Source: Shewanella japonica
GTDB lineage: Bacteria; Pseudomonadota; Gammaproteobacteria; Enterobacterales; Shewanellaceae
Direction of reading: 5' to 3'
Length of the DNA stretch: 64,000 bases
NCBI RefSeq assembly: GCF_002075795.1
Contig: NZ_CP020472.1
Location: 3,083,001-3,147,000, forward strand
Shown: positions 8,733 through 18,336 of the stretch, piece by piece
How positions within the stretch are numbered: the stretch's first letter is position 1
Layout of the letters: each line of letters starts with the position of its first letter
Translations under genes and position numbers: made by a program
Notes under the pieces: model-generated
What the model was told of the DNA's origin: nothing
The model's input: the letters and a program-made list of their open reading frames with translations, nothing else
The model's database searches: none

Positions 8733-9167
8733 ATGTATGTAGCAACCTATAGAGGTGAAGGGCGCAGAACCAAGCATTATAAATCAGAAAAGGCTGCACT
8801 AAAGTCTATCCGTTCCTGGTTAAAAATACATAGTCAACAGGGGTATTCTGTCGGGTTAATGGGGCCTGACATTTCCCCAACTGAATACCATGAGTGGGAA
8901 CTGATACCATATGATGAACCCAAAATACTTTCGTTTTATAACAGCAAAAAATGGAATGACTTAAAAGCTGAGGCTTTTGAGCGATACGGAAATAAATGTG
9001 CCTGTTGCGGCCGCTCTCCTGAACATAATGTCATTATGCATGTAGACCATATTAAACCTCGATCAAAGCATCCAGAACTCGAATTAGACATAAACAACCT
9101 ACAAATTCTTTGCGAGCACTGTAATACAGGTAAATCCGACAAGTTTGAAACAGACTGGAGAACATAA
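8733..9167 (+). CDS. HNH endonuclease domain protein
   Basis: A 144-residue protein with a C-terminal HNH nuclease fold: the first zinc pair in CACCGR, the catalytic core HVDHIKPRSKHPELELDINN (His in VDH, Asn in NN), and the second zinc pair in CEHCNTGKS. The N-terminal ~70 residues (YVATYRGEGRRTKHYKSE) are an unrecognised small domain that may set DNA binding. GGAG lies upstream of the ATG. Phage, intein or restriction context is absent, so it may be a housekeeping or domesticated nuclease. It closes the four-gene run before the terminator. Confidence 0.85.
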   Translation: MYVATYRGEGRRTKHYKSEKAALKSIRSWLKIHSQQGYSVGLMGPDISPTEYHEWELIPYDEPKILSFYNSKKWNDLKAEAFERYGNKCACCGRSPEHNVIMHVDHIKPRSKHPELELDINNLQILCEHCNTGKSDKFETDWRT

Positions 9168-9168
9168 A

Positions 9169-9201
9169 AAACCACTTTTAATATCGAATTAAAAGTGGTT
9201 T
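9169..9201. terminator. Bidirectional terminator between HNH gene and mepM
   Basis: A perfect 14-bp stem AAACCACTTTTAAT / ATTAAAAGTGGTTT with a 5-base loop (ATCGA). A-rich and T-rich flanks let it serve the convergent genes on both strands. Confidence 0.85.
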
Positions 9202-9238
9202 ATATTGGATTAATACAAAGGTCTTAACCCTGTAAAGA

Positions 9239-10528
9239 TTAACCTAGATCCATCATCATTTTTTTACTGCTGACCAATTGTTTAAATTGGTCCATTTGAT
9301 TTTTAGGCAGTACCGAAGCTTCAACAATACTCACTCGCATTGGATCTGCTGGTCGACCGTTCACGTGAAACTCGTAATGTAAATGTGGTCCTGTCACTCG
9401 CCCTGTATTACCTGTTAAACCAATAACTTGACCGCGTTTAACCCGCTGACCTTTGCGCACAAGAAACTTAGATAAATGTAAGTAGCGGGTTCTCACATTG
9501 TTATCATGCTCGATAACGATATATTTTCCAGCAAATCTATGATTGGTGACCATAGACACAACACCATCACCTGGAGCGACGACTCGAGTTCCAATTGGGG
9601 TGGCAAAGTCTGTACCGTTATGAGGCGAAACACGCCCAGTCACTGGGTGTTTACGCGTCGGATTGAAGCGGGAAGATAAACGGTATTGACGCTCTAATGG
9701 AATACGTTGGAAAGCACTCGCTAACCCTTGTCCACGTTCATCATAATAATTTCCATCCACGTTCTGAAACGCATTCACATTATTACGACGAGTGTTAATT
9801 CTTACAGCTTGTAACTGTGTCGCACCTGTTGACTCACCTTCGATGTATTGATCATTCATTAGTACATTAAAGATGTCTCCTGCACGCAGATCACGAGAGA
9901 AGTCTAATTTGCTCGACAATAGGTTTTCAATGGTTTGAATTTCACGAGCATTTAACCCCGCACGTTGAGCGGAGAGGTAAAATGAGCCATTGATTTCACC
10001 ACTAATAATCCTATTTTGCCAAATACCTTCGATATTGATTTCTTCAACACCAAAACTACCATCGTCAAAACGAGTAAAAACAACCTGATAAGCAGGATTA
10101 AAATACAGTTCTAACTTAGTCAGTTGTTGCTGTTCATCTTGAAAAAATTGTATCCGATTACCTACTGCCAAGGTATCTAACGCAAGTACATTCAAATCAG
10201 CTTCAAGCACTTTATACATGGTTTGCTGACCAATGCCCGCAAGCTCGAATAAATGACCTAATGTGTCGCCATTTTCAATAATACGTTCGAAACTCGGTTT
10301 TTCGGGCTCAATAACATCTATTGGTGCAGAATCAGATAAATTCGGTATCAATGATTCGATGTCTAAAGCCACAGGAATGCGTTGAGAAGAGAACTCTTGC
10401 GGTGTTGGCCACAACAAAGCTGCTGCCACTACGAATACGCTGGCAAGTAATAATTTTCTGTGTATTGCAGGTAAGGCTTGCACCTTATTAAATCGAGCTT
10501 GGCCCCTGCTTTTATTTGCTGAAAGCAA
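9239..10528 (-). CDS. mepM: Murein DD-endopeptidase MepM-like (M23)
   Basis: A periplasmic M23 peptidase that cuts peptidoglycan cross-links during wall growth. Layout: one N-terminal membrane anchor (residues ~25-42, LLLASVFVVAAALLW), an OapA/LysM-like segment (ENGDTLGHLFELAG), a middle domain, then the LytM domain with zinc ligands HNGTDFA (H-x3-D) and HLHYEF, and the conserved GNTGRVTGPHLH. Length 429 fits YebA/MepM (about 440). The start is TTG 10528 with AAGGCGG upstream; an ATG at 10534-10536 is out of frame. Three TTTGAACT half-sites lie ~150 bp upstream. Confidence 0.9.
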   Translation of the reverse strand: MLSANKSRGQARFNKVQALPAIHRKLLLASVFVVAAALLWPTPQEFSSQRIPVALDIESLIPNLSDSAPIDVIEPEKPSFERIIENGDTLGHLFELAGIGQQTMYKVLEADLNVLALDTLAVGNRIQFFQDEQQQLTKLELYFNPAYQVVFTRFDDGSFGVEEINIEGIWQNRIISGEINGSFYLSAQRAGLNAREIQTIENLLSSKLDFSRDLRAGDIFNVLMNDQYIEGESTGATQLQAVRINTRRNNVNAFQNVDGNYYDERGQGLASAFQRIPLERQYRLSSRFNPTRKHPVTGRVSPHNGTDFATPIGTRVVAPGDGVVSMVTNHRFAGKYIVIEHDNNVRTRYLHLSKFLVRKGQRVKRGQVIGLTGNTGRVTGPHLHYEFHVNGRPADPMRVSIVEASVLPKNQMDQFKQLVSSKKMMMDLG

Positions 10529-10672
10529 TCTTGCATCCGCCTTAATACTGAATAAAAAATAATACCTTTTAGCTAAACCGATAGAATATTAAAAATGGGT
10601 ACTTAAGCACTAGAAGATATATTAGCGAACTGTTATATCAAAAATAGTTACGAATAAAAATATAAACTATCG

Positions 10673-10710
10673 TTTGAACTGCATAAATTTGAACTCTGCA
10701 CAGTTCAAAT
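10673..10710. repeat. TTTGAACT direct and inverted repeats upstream of mepM
   Basis: TTTGAACT occurs at 10673 and 10688 as a direct repeat 15 bp apart; the second copy pairs with AGTTCAAA at 10702-10709 to make the inverted repeat ATTTGAACT-N6-AGTTCAAAT (10687-10710). The arrangement looks like a protein-binding site or a hairpin in the mepM leader. Confidence 0.55.
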
Positions 10711-10841
10711 GAACACTTCTAAAGCGAAAGTAAATGGCATGGGAAGGGACTGTTACTAGAAGTTTGCAACCATATCAAGACTGCATAAGTCGTGCATATT
10801 TAATGACGATTAATGAAATCTAGGTAGAACTATTTCCCTCA

Positions 10842-10875
10842 ACTTACTGAAATCAGCACGAATATTTCAGTAAGT
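10842..10875. repeat. 12-bp stem hairpin downstream of sbcC
   Basis: ACTTACTGAAAT and ATTTCAGTAAGT with a 10-base loop, 65 bp after the sbcC stop. No T-run on the sbcC strand, so a processing or stabilising hairpin is as likely as a terminator. Confidence 0.5.
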
Positions 10876-10939
10876 GAGAGATTTGCTTTCGCCGTAATGG
10901 CTAATCAATTGTAATAATAAATCGGGCTTGAGCTACAAA

Positions 10940-13900
10940 TTATGTCTCAGCTGAATCGAATTTATAGTCAGCCTGTAATCGACTCACCCCAAGGCCATTC
11001 ATCTTATTTACTTTAATTTGCACACTTATCCGCTCTTTCATCGCCTCAATATGACTGATAACCCCAATCATTTTGCCAGAAGCATTCAGGTTATCGAGCG
11101 CATCTAGGGCAGTATCTAGTGTTTGACTATCAAGCGTACCAAAACCTTCATCTAAAAATAACGAGTCAATGCTGGTTTTATGGCTGACTAAATCCGATAA
11201 TGCCAACGCAAGTGCAAGACTTACAAGAAAGCTTTCACCGCCAGATAAAGTACGCGTATCACGCACAGCATCACCCTGCCAAGTATCCAGTACCTGTAAC
11301 TCGAGTGCTTCTGATTGTTTTCTTTCTAATAAATAACGACCTTGTAGCCTATCTAATTGTCGATTCGCCAACACCACAAGGTGATCAAGAGTGAGTCCCT
11401 GAGCAAACTTACGGAATTTGTCACCCTTTTGCGATCCAATCAATGAGTGTAAATAAGCTATATCATCAAAGTCCTGTTTAGCTTGAGTAAGCTCAGCCAC
11501 CAAGGTTTGTTGAGTGGTGCGCTTTTTCTCATCTTCACTTAATAAGTGTTTTAACTGCCAAACCTGCTCTTTCATGGCTGAAAGACGGGCTTCTGTTTGC
11601 TCATGCATGATGGCAACATCAGCAATATCTGCCTGATGATATTCAGATTCATCACCCAACTTAACTAACTCAGCCTGTTGAGCCCTTGTTTGCTCAACAA
11701 CCGTACTAGCTTTCAAAATACGAGTATCTAGCCCTTGCTTAAGTTGCTGTAGTGCTTGTCTTTGCGCTACAGGCATCAACGCTTGTTCAAATTCAGTTTG
11801 ATCAGCAAATGGACTGGTTGATAAAGCCAAGGTAAAAGTGTTTCTAGCTTCGGATACTTCATTGACTGTGCGTTCTAGCTGCTGTGTGACGGCCTGCTCT
11901 TGTGCAGCGAGTTTATCGAACTCTTGCTGTAGTTTGCTTTGCACTTGAGCCTGCTGAGTGAATTGCAACTCTGATTGCTGCAACGCTTGCTGACTAAGCT
12001 GCTTTTCTTGACTGATTTGTTTATCGCCAAAAACAGCGAATCGTTGCTGCTTTACACTCGTTAACTCAAGATCCGTTTTCTGCAATAACTCATCGAGTTG
12101 TGATATTTGCTGAATTAACTCATCCTGCTGCTGAGTGAGTGTTTGAGCTTGCTGCATTAATAACTGTTGCTGCTGAGTTAATTTTCCTTGCTGCTCAACT
12201 GCCACAGCCCATTGACCGACATCGGTTTGTAAATCTGCTAACCAGGTTTCCAGTTGTGAAAAGTCATTTAAAGCTAATCCAGCTTGAGAAAATTGTTGCT
12301 GACAGCTAGATTCGAGCTCAGTAATGTTTTGCTGTATTTGGCTAAGCTGCTGCTTTGACTCAGTTAATTGCTGTTGCTGATTTTGCTGCTGCTGAGTAAA
12401 AAGTTGTAATTGATGTTGCTGCTGCTCTAGTAAAGTCAGTGTTTGCTGGTATTGCTCAGCACAGGATTGTTTAACCTGAGTAAGTTCTCGAATATCAGTT
12501 AATTGCTGATGCAAATACTGTTGGCGACTAGCCGATTGTTCAACAAAATGAGTCAATAGTGCGCCATCAATTTCAGCTTTTGTGGCGATCAGTTCTGGCT
12601 TAGATAATTGCTCAGCTAATTGCTGGTACTCAATCAAACAATCTTGAATCTGCTGATGCAACATCGATTGTTTATCTGCGCACAGTTCAAGTTGATGCTG
12701 TAACTTACTTTGCTTCAGCTTTAATTGCTCACCTTGACGCTTAATTAATTCAAGTTCTGCGGACTTGGCTTCAAAGCGTACCTCGGTATCAGAAACATCA
12801 AGCGCTTGGTAATGCTCAACTAAAGGGTGCTCTTTGGAACCACACAGGGCACAAGGCTCACCTTGAATGAGTTTAGCTCGCTCTTGGGTTAAATTAACGA
12901 TTTGCTGCTCTTGTTTAAGCAGCATTTGTAAATCTTTAACTTGCTGATTTTTTTCACTCCAAGCACTACGTACTTGCTGTAATTCTTGAGCAATCGCAGA
13001 GATCTGCGCAGCAAAATGCTGATTTTCATTAGTCGCGTTATGACTTTGCGTCACTAAGTCAGTATGTGCAACTTGTAACTGCTGTAATCTAGTACGGGAG
13101 ACTTGCTGTTCAATCAAATTTTGGTACTGAGCTTGTAAATCCGCTTCTGAGCTTGTACCTAAACACTGAGTTAATTGCTGCTCACTATGTGTTAATGCTA
13201 ACTGCTTTGTCTGTAATTCAGCGATAAGTGACGCTAAAGCCTCATTTTGCTGCACCAACTGCTGTTGGTTAAGCATGTCTTGCTGAGATAGCGTTGAAAT
13301 TAACTGCGATAATTCATTTTTTTTCAGCTGTAATCCTGACAAATTAATTGCTTGCTGCTGCCAAGCTGCAATATTGCTTTGAATTAATTGTCCTTGAGGA
13401 TACAGGGCAATCACTTTGTCATTATCTGAAAGTGACTGGTTTAACTGATTTAAGTTTTGAGTTAGCTCAAGCTGAGACTCTGTGATTTTTTGTTGTTGAA
13501 TTGTTTGTTGATGCTTATTTTTCGACTGTTGATCACATTGAAAATTCAGTTGCTCAATTTTATTATCAAGCGGTTGAACTTGCTCCTCAATCAAGGTGAG
13601 CAACTCAGTGTGTTGCAGCTTTACTGAATCAAACTGCTCTTGTCGTTTTAGATGTTCTGTCTTAGCGGCTTCAAGGGATAATTGCGACTGTTGCTGCGCT
13701 TGGGATAGTGTCAGTTGCTCTGTTTGCAGTTGATTTTGCTGCTGTTCGAATTTGGTTAAGCTTTCAAATAATGGAGCAAGCATCTGAGCCGGCTCACTTG
13801 CTTCTAGTTTAGCGAGTGACTCTGCTTGGGCGGTCAATTCGCTTTGTGCAACGTCCAGTTCACGTTCACTTTCTGTCAGTTTTGCGGTGTTTTGTTCAAG

Positions 13901-14653
13901 CTGTTTTGCCCAATTAAGTTGCTGCTGTTGCTGATTTAACAGGCTTTGTAACTTAGCAGATTGCAGCTCACCTTCGCTTAGCTGTTCGTTTTTTTCAGCA
14001 ATATCCACATCAGATAACAGTTCTACATTATCAGTTTTGGCTTCAAGTAAGGTTAAGGCTTGTTTCGCTTGTGTAAAATTAACATGCACTTGCTCTGAAA
14101 TCTGACCATAAATTTCAGTTCCCGTTAACTCTTCGAGTAACTCAGCCCTATCATTAGCATCCGCATTTAAAAATGCGGCAAACTGACCTTGCGATAACAT
14201 CATCGACTTGGTAAAGCGAGCAAAATCTAATCCGGTTATAGCTTCAGTTAGCTCGGTCTTTTGCTTTACCTGGCTAGCGATAATTTTACCAGAATCAAGT
14301 TCAGCTAATTCCACCTGTGCATCTTGTAAATTGCCATCAATTTGACCACGTGAGCGGCGTTGACTCCAAAAGGCGCGATAACCTTTCCCTTTCACTTCAA
14401 ACTCAACCTCCGCTAAACACTCACTGGTACCTCGGGTCATCAATTCATTCGTGGATTTTGAAATCACTTTTAATCTGGGGGTGCGATGATATAACGCTAA
14501 GCAAATGGCATCTAAAATCGTGGTTTTACCCGAACCTGTCGGCCCTGTAATCGCAAACAGTCCATTTTCTTTAAATGGCGATTGAGTAAAATCTATTTTC
14601 CATTCATTTTTTAATGAGTTTATATTTTTAAATCTCAGGCTGAGGATTTTCAT
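10940..14653 (-). CDS. sbcC: Exonuclease subunit SbcC (Rad50-type ATPase)
   Basis: SbcC is the ATPase and tether of the SbcCD nuclease, which cleaves hairpins and processes DNA ends. At 1237 residues it is longer than the ~1050 of E. coli. Walker A is ITGPTGSGKTTILDA at residues ~35-48; the zinc hook CALCG lies mid-protein (~residue 605) between two long coiled coils; the signature LSGGESFLVSLALA and Walker B/D-loop SLFLDEGFGTLDS are near the C-terminus. The coiled coils are unusually rich in glutamine (for example QQQQNQQQQLTESKQQ). Its ATG overlaps the sbcD stop by one base (TAATG), implying translational coupling. Confidence 0.96.
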   Translation of the reverse strand: MKILSLRFKNINSLKNEWKIDFTQSPFKENGLFAITGPTGSGKTTILDAICLALYHRTPRLKVISKSTNELMTRGTSECLAEVEFEVKGKGYRAFWSQRRSRGQIDGNLQDAQVELAELDSGKIIASQVKQKTELTEAITGLDFARFTKSMMLSQGQFAAFLNADANDRAELLEELTGTEIYGQISEQVHVNFTQAKQALTLLEAKTDNVELLSDVDIAEKNEQLSEGELQSAKLQSLLNQQQQQLNWAKQLEQNTAKLTESERELDVAQSELTAQAESLAKLEASEPAQMLAPLFESLTKFEQQQNQLQTEQLTLSQAQQQSQLSLEAAKTEHLKRQEQFDSVKLQHTELLTLIEEQVQPLDNKIEQLNFQCDQQSKNKHQQTIQQQKITESQLELTQNLNQLNQSLSDNDKVIALYPQGQLIQSNIAAWQQQAINLSGLQLKKNELSQLISTLSQQDMLNQQQLVQQNEALASLIAELQTKQLALTHSEQQLTQCLGTSSEADLQAQYQNLIEQQVSRTRLQQLQVAHTDLVTQSHNATNENQHFAAQISAIAQELQQVRSAWSEKNQQVKDLQMLLKQEQQIVNLTQERAKLIQGEPCALCGSKEHPLVEHYQALDVSDTEVRFEAKSAELELIKRQGEQLKLKQSKLQHQLELCADKQSMLHQQIQDCLIEYQQLAEQLSKPELIATKAEIDGALLTHFVEQSASRQQYLHQQLTDIRELTQVKQSCAEQYQQTLTLLEQQQHQLQLFTQQQQNQQQQLTESKQQLSQIQQNITELESSCQQQFSQAGLALNDFSQLETWLADLQTDVGQWAVAVEQQGKLTQQQQLLMQQAQTLTQQQDELIQQISQLDELLQKTDLELTSVKQQRFAVFGDKQISQEKQLSQQALQQSELQFTQQAQVQSKLQQEFDKLAAQEQAVTQQLERTVNEVSEARNTFTLALSTSPFADQTEFEQALMPVAQRQALQQLKQGLDTRILKASTVVEQTRAQQAELVKLGDESEYHQADIADVAIMHEQTEARLSAMKEQVWQLKHLLSEDEKKRTTQQTLVAELTQAKQDFDDIAYLHSLIGSQKGDKFRKFAQGLTLDHLVVLANRQLDRLQGRYLLERKQSEALELQVLDTWQGDAVRDTRTLSGGESFLVSLALALALSDLVSHKTSIDSLFLDEGFGTLDSQTLDTALDALDNLNASGKMIGVISHIEAMKERISVQIKVNKMNGLGVSRLQADYKFDSAET

Positions 14654-15912
14654 TATTTATCCTCCAGCGTTGATTGCTCGGCAACTTGAGATACCACTAG
14701 GGCAAACTGTGACTTCACTCTTTCAAGCCGCAGTTGTTGCTCAGCCTCAGTAAAGTCCTCTTGTGCTAAACGTCGCTCAAATACATCATTCACGGACAAC
14801 TCTGATAACGTTTCATTTTCAAGTTGCTCAATTTGTTGATGACGTTGCTGCCTTGCACGCTTTAATTGCAGGACTTCAACCGCTAAAGGCTCGGTAATAT
14901 CCGCAATACGTGTTTGTAAATCACTCAAGAAGTCTTGTTGCGCCACCTCAATGCTAAGCCAAGTTAACTCAATATCCTGATGACAACCATCTGTTGGTGT
15001 TAGCGAAAACTCAGACAATTGCTGCTCAATTTCAGTCAAGCTACCTTTAATATTTGCCATAGGTTGAAAGCGAGGCACTTCAAGTGGTGTAACCTGAGCT
15101 AATTTATCCTTGTCAAAATCCACTAAAAAAACACTCTTTTGACCTGCAAGTTCATCAAAACTTAATGGGATCGGAGAACCGCTATAACGAATATGCTCCG
15201 TTTTGGCAATTTTTTGAGGTCGATGAATGTGCCCAAGCGCAATATAATCGGCTGCAGGGAATAACGATGCATTAAACGCATCTAAACTGCCGATATAGAT
15301 ATCTCGTACTGATTCACTCGTACTTGCCCCAACTGTGGTGAGGTGGCCGGTCGCAATGATAGGTAAAGCTTGTGATTGTTCACTATTCAATGTTTGTGCG
15401 TATTCAAAGCAGGATTGATAAAGCGCAGCAATTTCGTTACCTAGTTTGCGCTGTTTATCTGAGCTAGATTCACCTGATTGACTTAATACCATATCTCTAG
15501 GGCGCAAATAAGGTAAAGCGCAAACAATGGCACAAGGTTGCTGGCTTTTATCCTTCACTAACAATACATGTTCGCGAACATCATCTAACGCGCCGGGGAT
15601 AACACTTGCATTGAGACAAGCCAATAATTGTTTTGATTCACCAAGTGTTGCCACTGAGTCGTGATTACCGCCTAATACAATAAGCTGGCAGCCAGTTTTT
15701 TGTATATCGACAATAAACTGATTATATAAACTGCGGGCATAACTTGGTGGTGTGCCAGTATCAAAAATATCACCCGCTACAATTAGCGCATCGACATCAT
15801 GTTCACCAATCTGCTCAAGCAGCCACTGCATAAATAATTGATGTTCATGTGCACGACTTTTACCATAAAAATTTTGCCCAAGGTGCCAATCTGAAGTGTG
15901 AATAATGCGCAT
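14653..15912 (-). CDS. sbcD: Exonuclease subunit SbcD (Mre11-type nuclease)
   Basis: SbcD is the Mn-dependent nuclease subunit of SbcCD. All phosphoesterase motifs are present: HTSDWHLGQ, AGDIFDTG, LGGNHDS, TGHLT and YIALGHIH. The 419-residue length and the C-terminal capping region (RRLAQEDFTEAEQQLRLERV, which joins SbcC) fit the family. It is the first gene of the pair; sbcC follows with a one-base overlap. Confidence 0.96.
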   Translation of the reverse strand: MRIIHTSDWHLGQNFYGKSRAHEHQLFMQWLLEQIGEHDVDALIVAGDIFDTGTPPSYARSLYNQFIVDIQKTGCQLIVLGGNHDSVATLGESKQLLACLNASVIPGALDDVREHVLLVKDKSQQPCAIVCALPYLRPRDMVLSQSGESSSDKQRKLGNEIAALYQSCFEYAQTLNSEQSQALPIIATGHLTTVGASTSESVRDIYIGSLDAFNASLFPAADYIALGHIHRPQKIAKTEHIRYSGSPIPLSFDELAGQKSVFLVDFDKDKLAQVTPLEVPRFQPMANIKGSLTEIEQQLSEFSLTPTDGCHQDIELTWLSIEVAQQDFLSDLQTRIADITEPLAVEVLQLKRARQQRHQQIEQLENETLSELSVNDVFERRLAQEDFTEAEQQLRLERVKSQFALVVSQVAEQSTLEDK

Positions 15913-15990
15913 GAAAACCTATTTCAATAACTGTTGAATGTGTAGTAACAGGATATACCTGAAAGCGAATACCTTAGTGTTAGGATACGC

Positions 15991-16752
15991 CTAACCGTAT
16001 TGAGACCACAGTAACTTAAAGCTCATCAAAAATGACATAGTAACCACTAAAGGTTTAATAATTTTTACCCCTTTCGTCATCACAAGTCGTGAGCCTAACG
16101 TTGCCCCAATGGCTTGGCCTACCAACATAATCAAACCAAGTACAATCGCAACTTGACCACCAATCAAGAAGAAAATCAATGATGAAATGTTGGTAGCAAA
16201 GTTTAGGATTTTGGCGTGAGCAGTTGCTTTAGCAAGGCCATAGCCCGCTAACGAAACAAATGCCAATGCAAAAAAACTGCCCGTTCCAGGCCCAAAGAAA
16301 CCATCATAAAACCCTACCCCTAACGCTGCTGTAAAGGCGAATACAGTCGGTGTTAATACTTGCTGCTTATCGTTTTCGGATATTTTTTTAGAAAATAGAA
16401 AATAACAACCGATAGCCAGAATCAAAAATGGCAAGACTAACTCAAGCACGGACACATCAATCATTTGAACTATGATAGTTCCCACTGCTGCGCCAGCAAA
16501 AGCACAGACGATAGACAACTTAGCTTGCTTTAAATCAACCATGCCTTTGCGTATAAAATACAAACTGGCAAAAAAACTACCACCACAGGCTTGTAGTTTA
16601 TTGGTACCAAGCGCCGCTGCAGGAGGTAACCCTGCCCACATTAATGCAGGAATAGTCAGTAAACCACCGCCACCAGCAATGGCATCAATAAAGCCTGCTA
16701 AAATGGCAACAAAGAATAAAATGACTGCGATCTGTAGGGTGAGTTCGAACAT
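15991..16752 (-). CDS. TSUP (TauE/SafE, YfcA-like) membrane transporter
   Basis: A 253-residue inner-membrane protein with about eight hydrophobic helices. The signature GFIDAIAGGGGLLTIPALMW at residues ~20-40 and the repeated ALGTNKLQ, then GFYDGFFGPGTGSFFALAF in the second half, define the TSUP/YfcA family, which moves sulfite, sulfonates or other small organic anions. Substrate cannot be told from the sequence. It follows sbcD by 78 bp on the same strand but is probably separately transcribed. YfcA is the nearest named relative. Confidence 0.88.
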   Translation of the reverse strand: MFELTLQIAVILFFVAILAGFIDAIAGGGGLLTIPALMWAGLPPAAALGTNKLQACGGSFFASLYFIRKGMVDLKQAKLSIVCAFAGAAVGTIIVQMIDVSVLELVLPFLILAIGCYFLFSKKISENDKQQVLTPTVFAFTAALGVGFYDGFFGPGTGSFFALAFVSLAGYGLAKATAHAKILNFATNISSLIFFLIGGQVAIVLGLIMLVGQAIGATLGSRLVMTKGVKIIKPLVVTMSFLMSFKLLWSQYG

Positions 16753-16907
16753 GAAATTGATCTTAAATTATTATTAATAGGCCATTAGACCTGCTTTAAA
16801 TACAAAATTCAAAAGCTATCTGTTACAAACGTAAAATTGGTAAATTTACAAAACTAATTGCAAGAATTCATTAACATTTTTGGCGGTTAATTAAACTGCA
16901 AATAGCA

Positions 16908-16931
16908 AAAAAGCAGCCTAAGCTGCTTTTT
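16908..16931. terminator. Terminator downstream of the DASS gene
   Basis: Stem AAAAAGCAGC / GCTGCTTTTT with loop CTAA; on the minus strand it ends in T-run after the DASS stop, and is symmetric enough to act both ways. Confidence 0.85.
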
Positions 16932-16956
16932 GGTTAACGCTATTTTTGTCTATGGC

Positions 16957-18336
16957 TTAAAAACCCCAAAAGAAGTTAGTGATCATAAAGAGCACAAACA
17001 TACTGATAAAGTTAATAATGACACCTGCTCTCATCATTTCTGATTGTTTAATATAGCCCGAACCAAACACAATCGCGTTAGGCGGAGTTGCTACAGGCAA
17101 CATAAACGCACAAGAAGCCGCTATACCAATCACCACCGAAATCATTACAGGTGACAAGCCTAATGGTTCTGCAATTGCGGCAAAAACAGGAACTAATAAC
17201 GCAGCACTTGCGGTATTACTGGCGAACTCTGTCAGCATGACCACAAAGGCAATCACTGCAATAATAAACAATGCCATGTGCGCGTTACCGAAAATATCAG
17301 TCACAAAATGTGCTAAGAATACACTGGTGCCTGTTGCTTTAAGCACCGCACTCAAGGTTAACCCACCTCCGAATAAAATCAGTACGCCCCAATCTGTCGT
17401 TGATTCAATTTTCTTCCAATCAACCAGTTTTAAGCTCGCAAGCACCACGACAGCACCTAAAGCGACAATCGTGTCGAATTTGCTAATTCCACCTAAGGCC
17501 TGAGAAATCGGCTTACTGAATATCCAACAACAAACCGTCGCAAGAAATATCACTAAGGTCAGCTTGCCACTTAATGAAAGTGACGTATCTTCAGCTTTCA
17601 GTTCACACCTTGCTGATAAATCAGGTTTCAGAAAGATATATAACGCCACCAGCATCGCAGGTAGCATTAGCGCGACTGTCGGTAACCCAAACGCTAACCA
17701 GTCACTAAACGTTAAACCAACTTGCGCTGCAGCAATAGCATTTGGCGGGCTGCCGACTAATGTACCAATACCGCCAATGTTTGCTGAATAAGCAATGCCA
17801 AGTAAAACAAACAAATAAGTGGTTTTATGCTCTTTAAAATCTAATTGATGCAATATACCAAGCGCTAGAGGTAGCATCATAGCTGCGGTGGCAGTGTTAC
17901 TGATCCACATCGACAATACTGCAGTAACCACAAACAACAATAGACACGCGATACCTAACTTACCTTTAGAGAACAACAACACTTTTTGGGCAATTAAACG
18001 ATCAATACCCTGATGATTTAATGCTGCAGCTAATACAAAGCCACCAAAGAACAAATAAATAATAGGGTTAGCAAAATTGCTCATTGCTGTTTGGGTATCA
18101 AATACGCCCAAGAACACGGCCAAAATAGGTATTAATATTGCCGTAATACTGATATGAATCGCTTCAGTCAGCCACAAAATCGCAGCAAAAATAAGCAGTG
18201 ATAGCCCTGTATTAATGCCTTGTTCAAATGGCAGAAAGTTATACAACAACGCAAATAGTGCGATGTTGCTAAACAAAATAATAAAATGTCGTTTATTAGT
18301 CACTTCTGTAGGTGACTTATTGGGTATGTTTTCCAT
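16957..18336 (-). CDS. DASS/SLC13 family sodium-coupled anion symporter
   Basis: A 459-residue inner-membrane carrier of the divalent anion:Na+ symporter family, which takes up dicarboxylates such as succinate or malate, or sulfate. Two SNT motifs mark the pseudo-symmetric sodium/substrate sites: MWISNTATAAMMLPL (~residue 145) and EFASNTASAALLVPV (~375). The TPPNAI motif (VATPPNAIVFGSG) follows, as in VcINDY-type carriers. There are about 11 hydrophobic segments. A GGGAGG ribosome site precedes ATG. The upstream 438-bp spacer is long enough for complex control. The exact substrate is not readable. Confidence 0.9.
   Translation of the reverse strand: MENIPNKSPTEVTNKRHFIILFSNIALFALLYNFLPFEQGINTGLSLLIFAAILWLTEAIHISITAILIPILAVFLGVFDTQTAMSNFANPIIYLFFGGFVLAAALNHQGIDRLIAQKVLLFSKGKLGIACLLLFVVTAVLSMWISNTATAAMMLPLALGILHQLDFKEHKTTYLFVLLGIAYSANIGGIGTLVGSPPNAIAAAQVGLTFSDWLAFGLPTVALMLPAMLVALYIFLKPDLSARCELKAEDTSLSLSGKLTLVIFLATVCCWIFSKPISQALGGISKFDTIVALGAVVVLASLKLVDWKKIESTTDWGVLILFGGGLTLSAVLKATGTSVFLAHFVTDIFGNAHMALFIIAVIAFVVMLTEFASNTASAALLVPVFAAIAEPLGLSPVMISVVIGIAASCAFMLPVATPPNAIVFGSGYIKQSEMMRAGVIINFISMFVLFMITNFFWGF

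Larger units (their letters stand above)
10529..10939. other. 411-bp intergenic region sbcC-mepM
   Basis: No gene found. It should contain the mepM promoter. It holds three copies of the octamer TTTGAACT (10673-10680, 10688-10695, and inverted at 10702-10709) and, next to the sbcC stop, a 12-bp stem hairpin ACTTACTGAAAT / ATTTCAGTAAGT (10842-10875) without a T-run. Confidence 0.5.
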
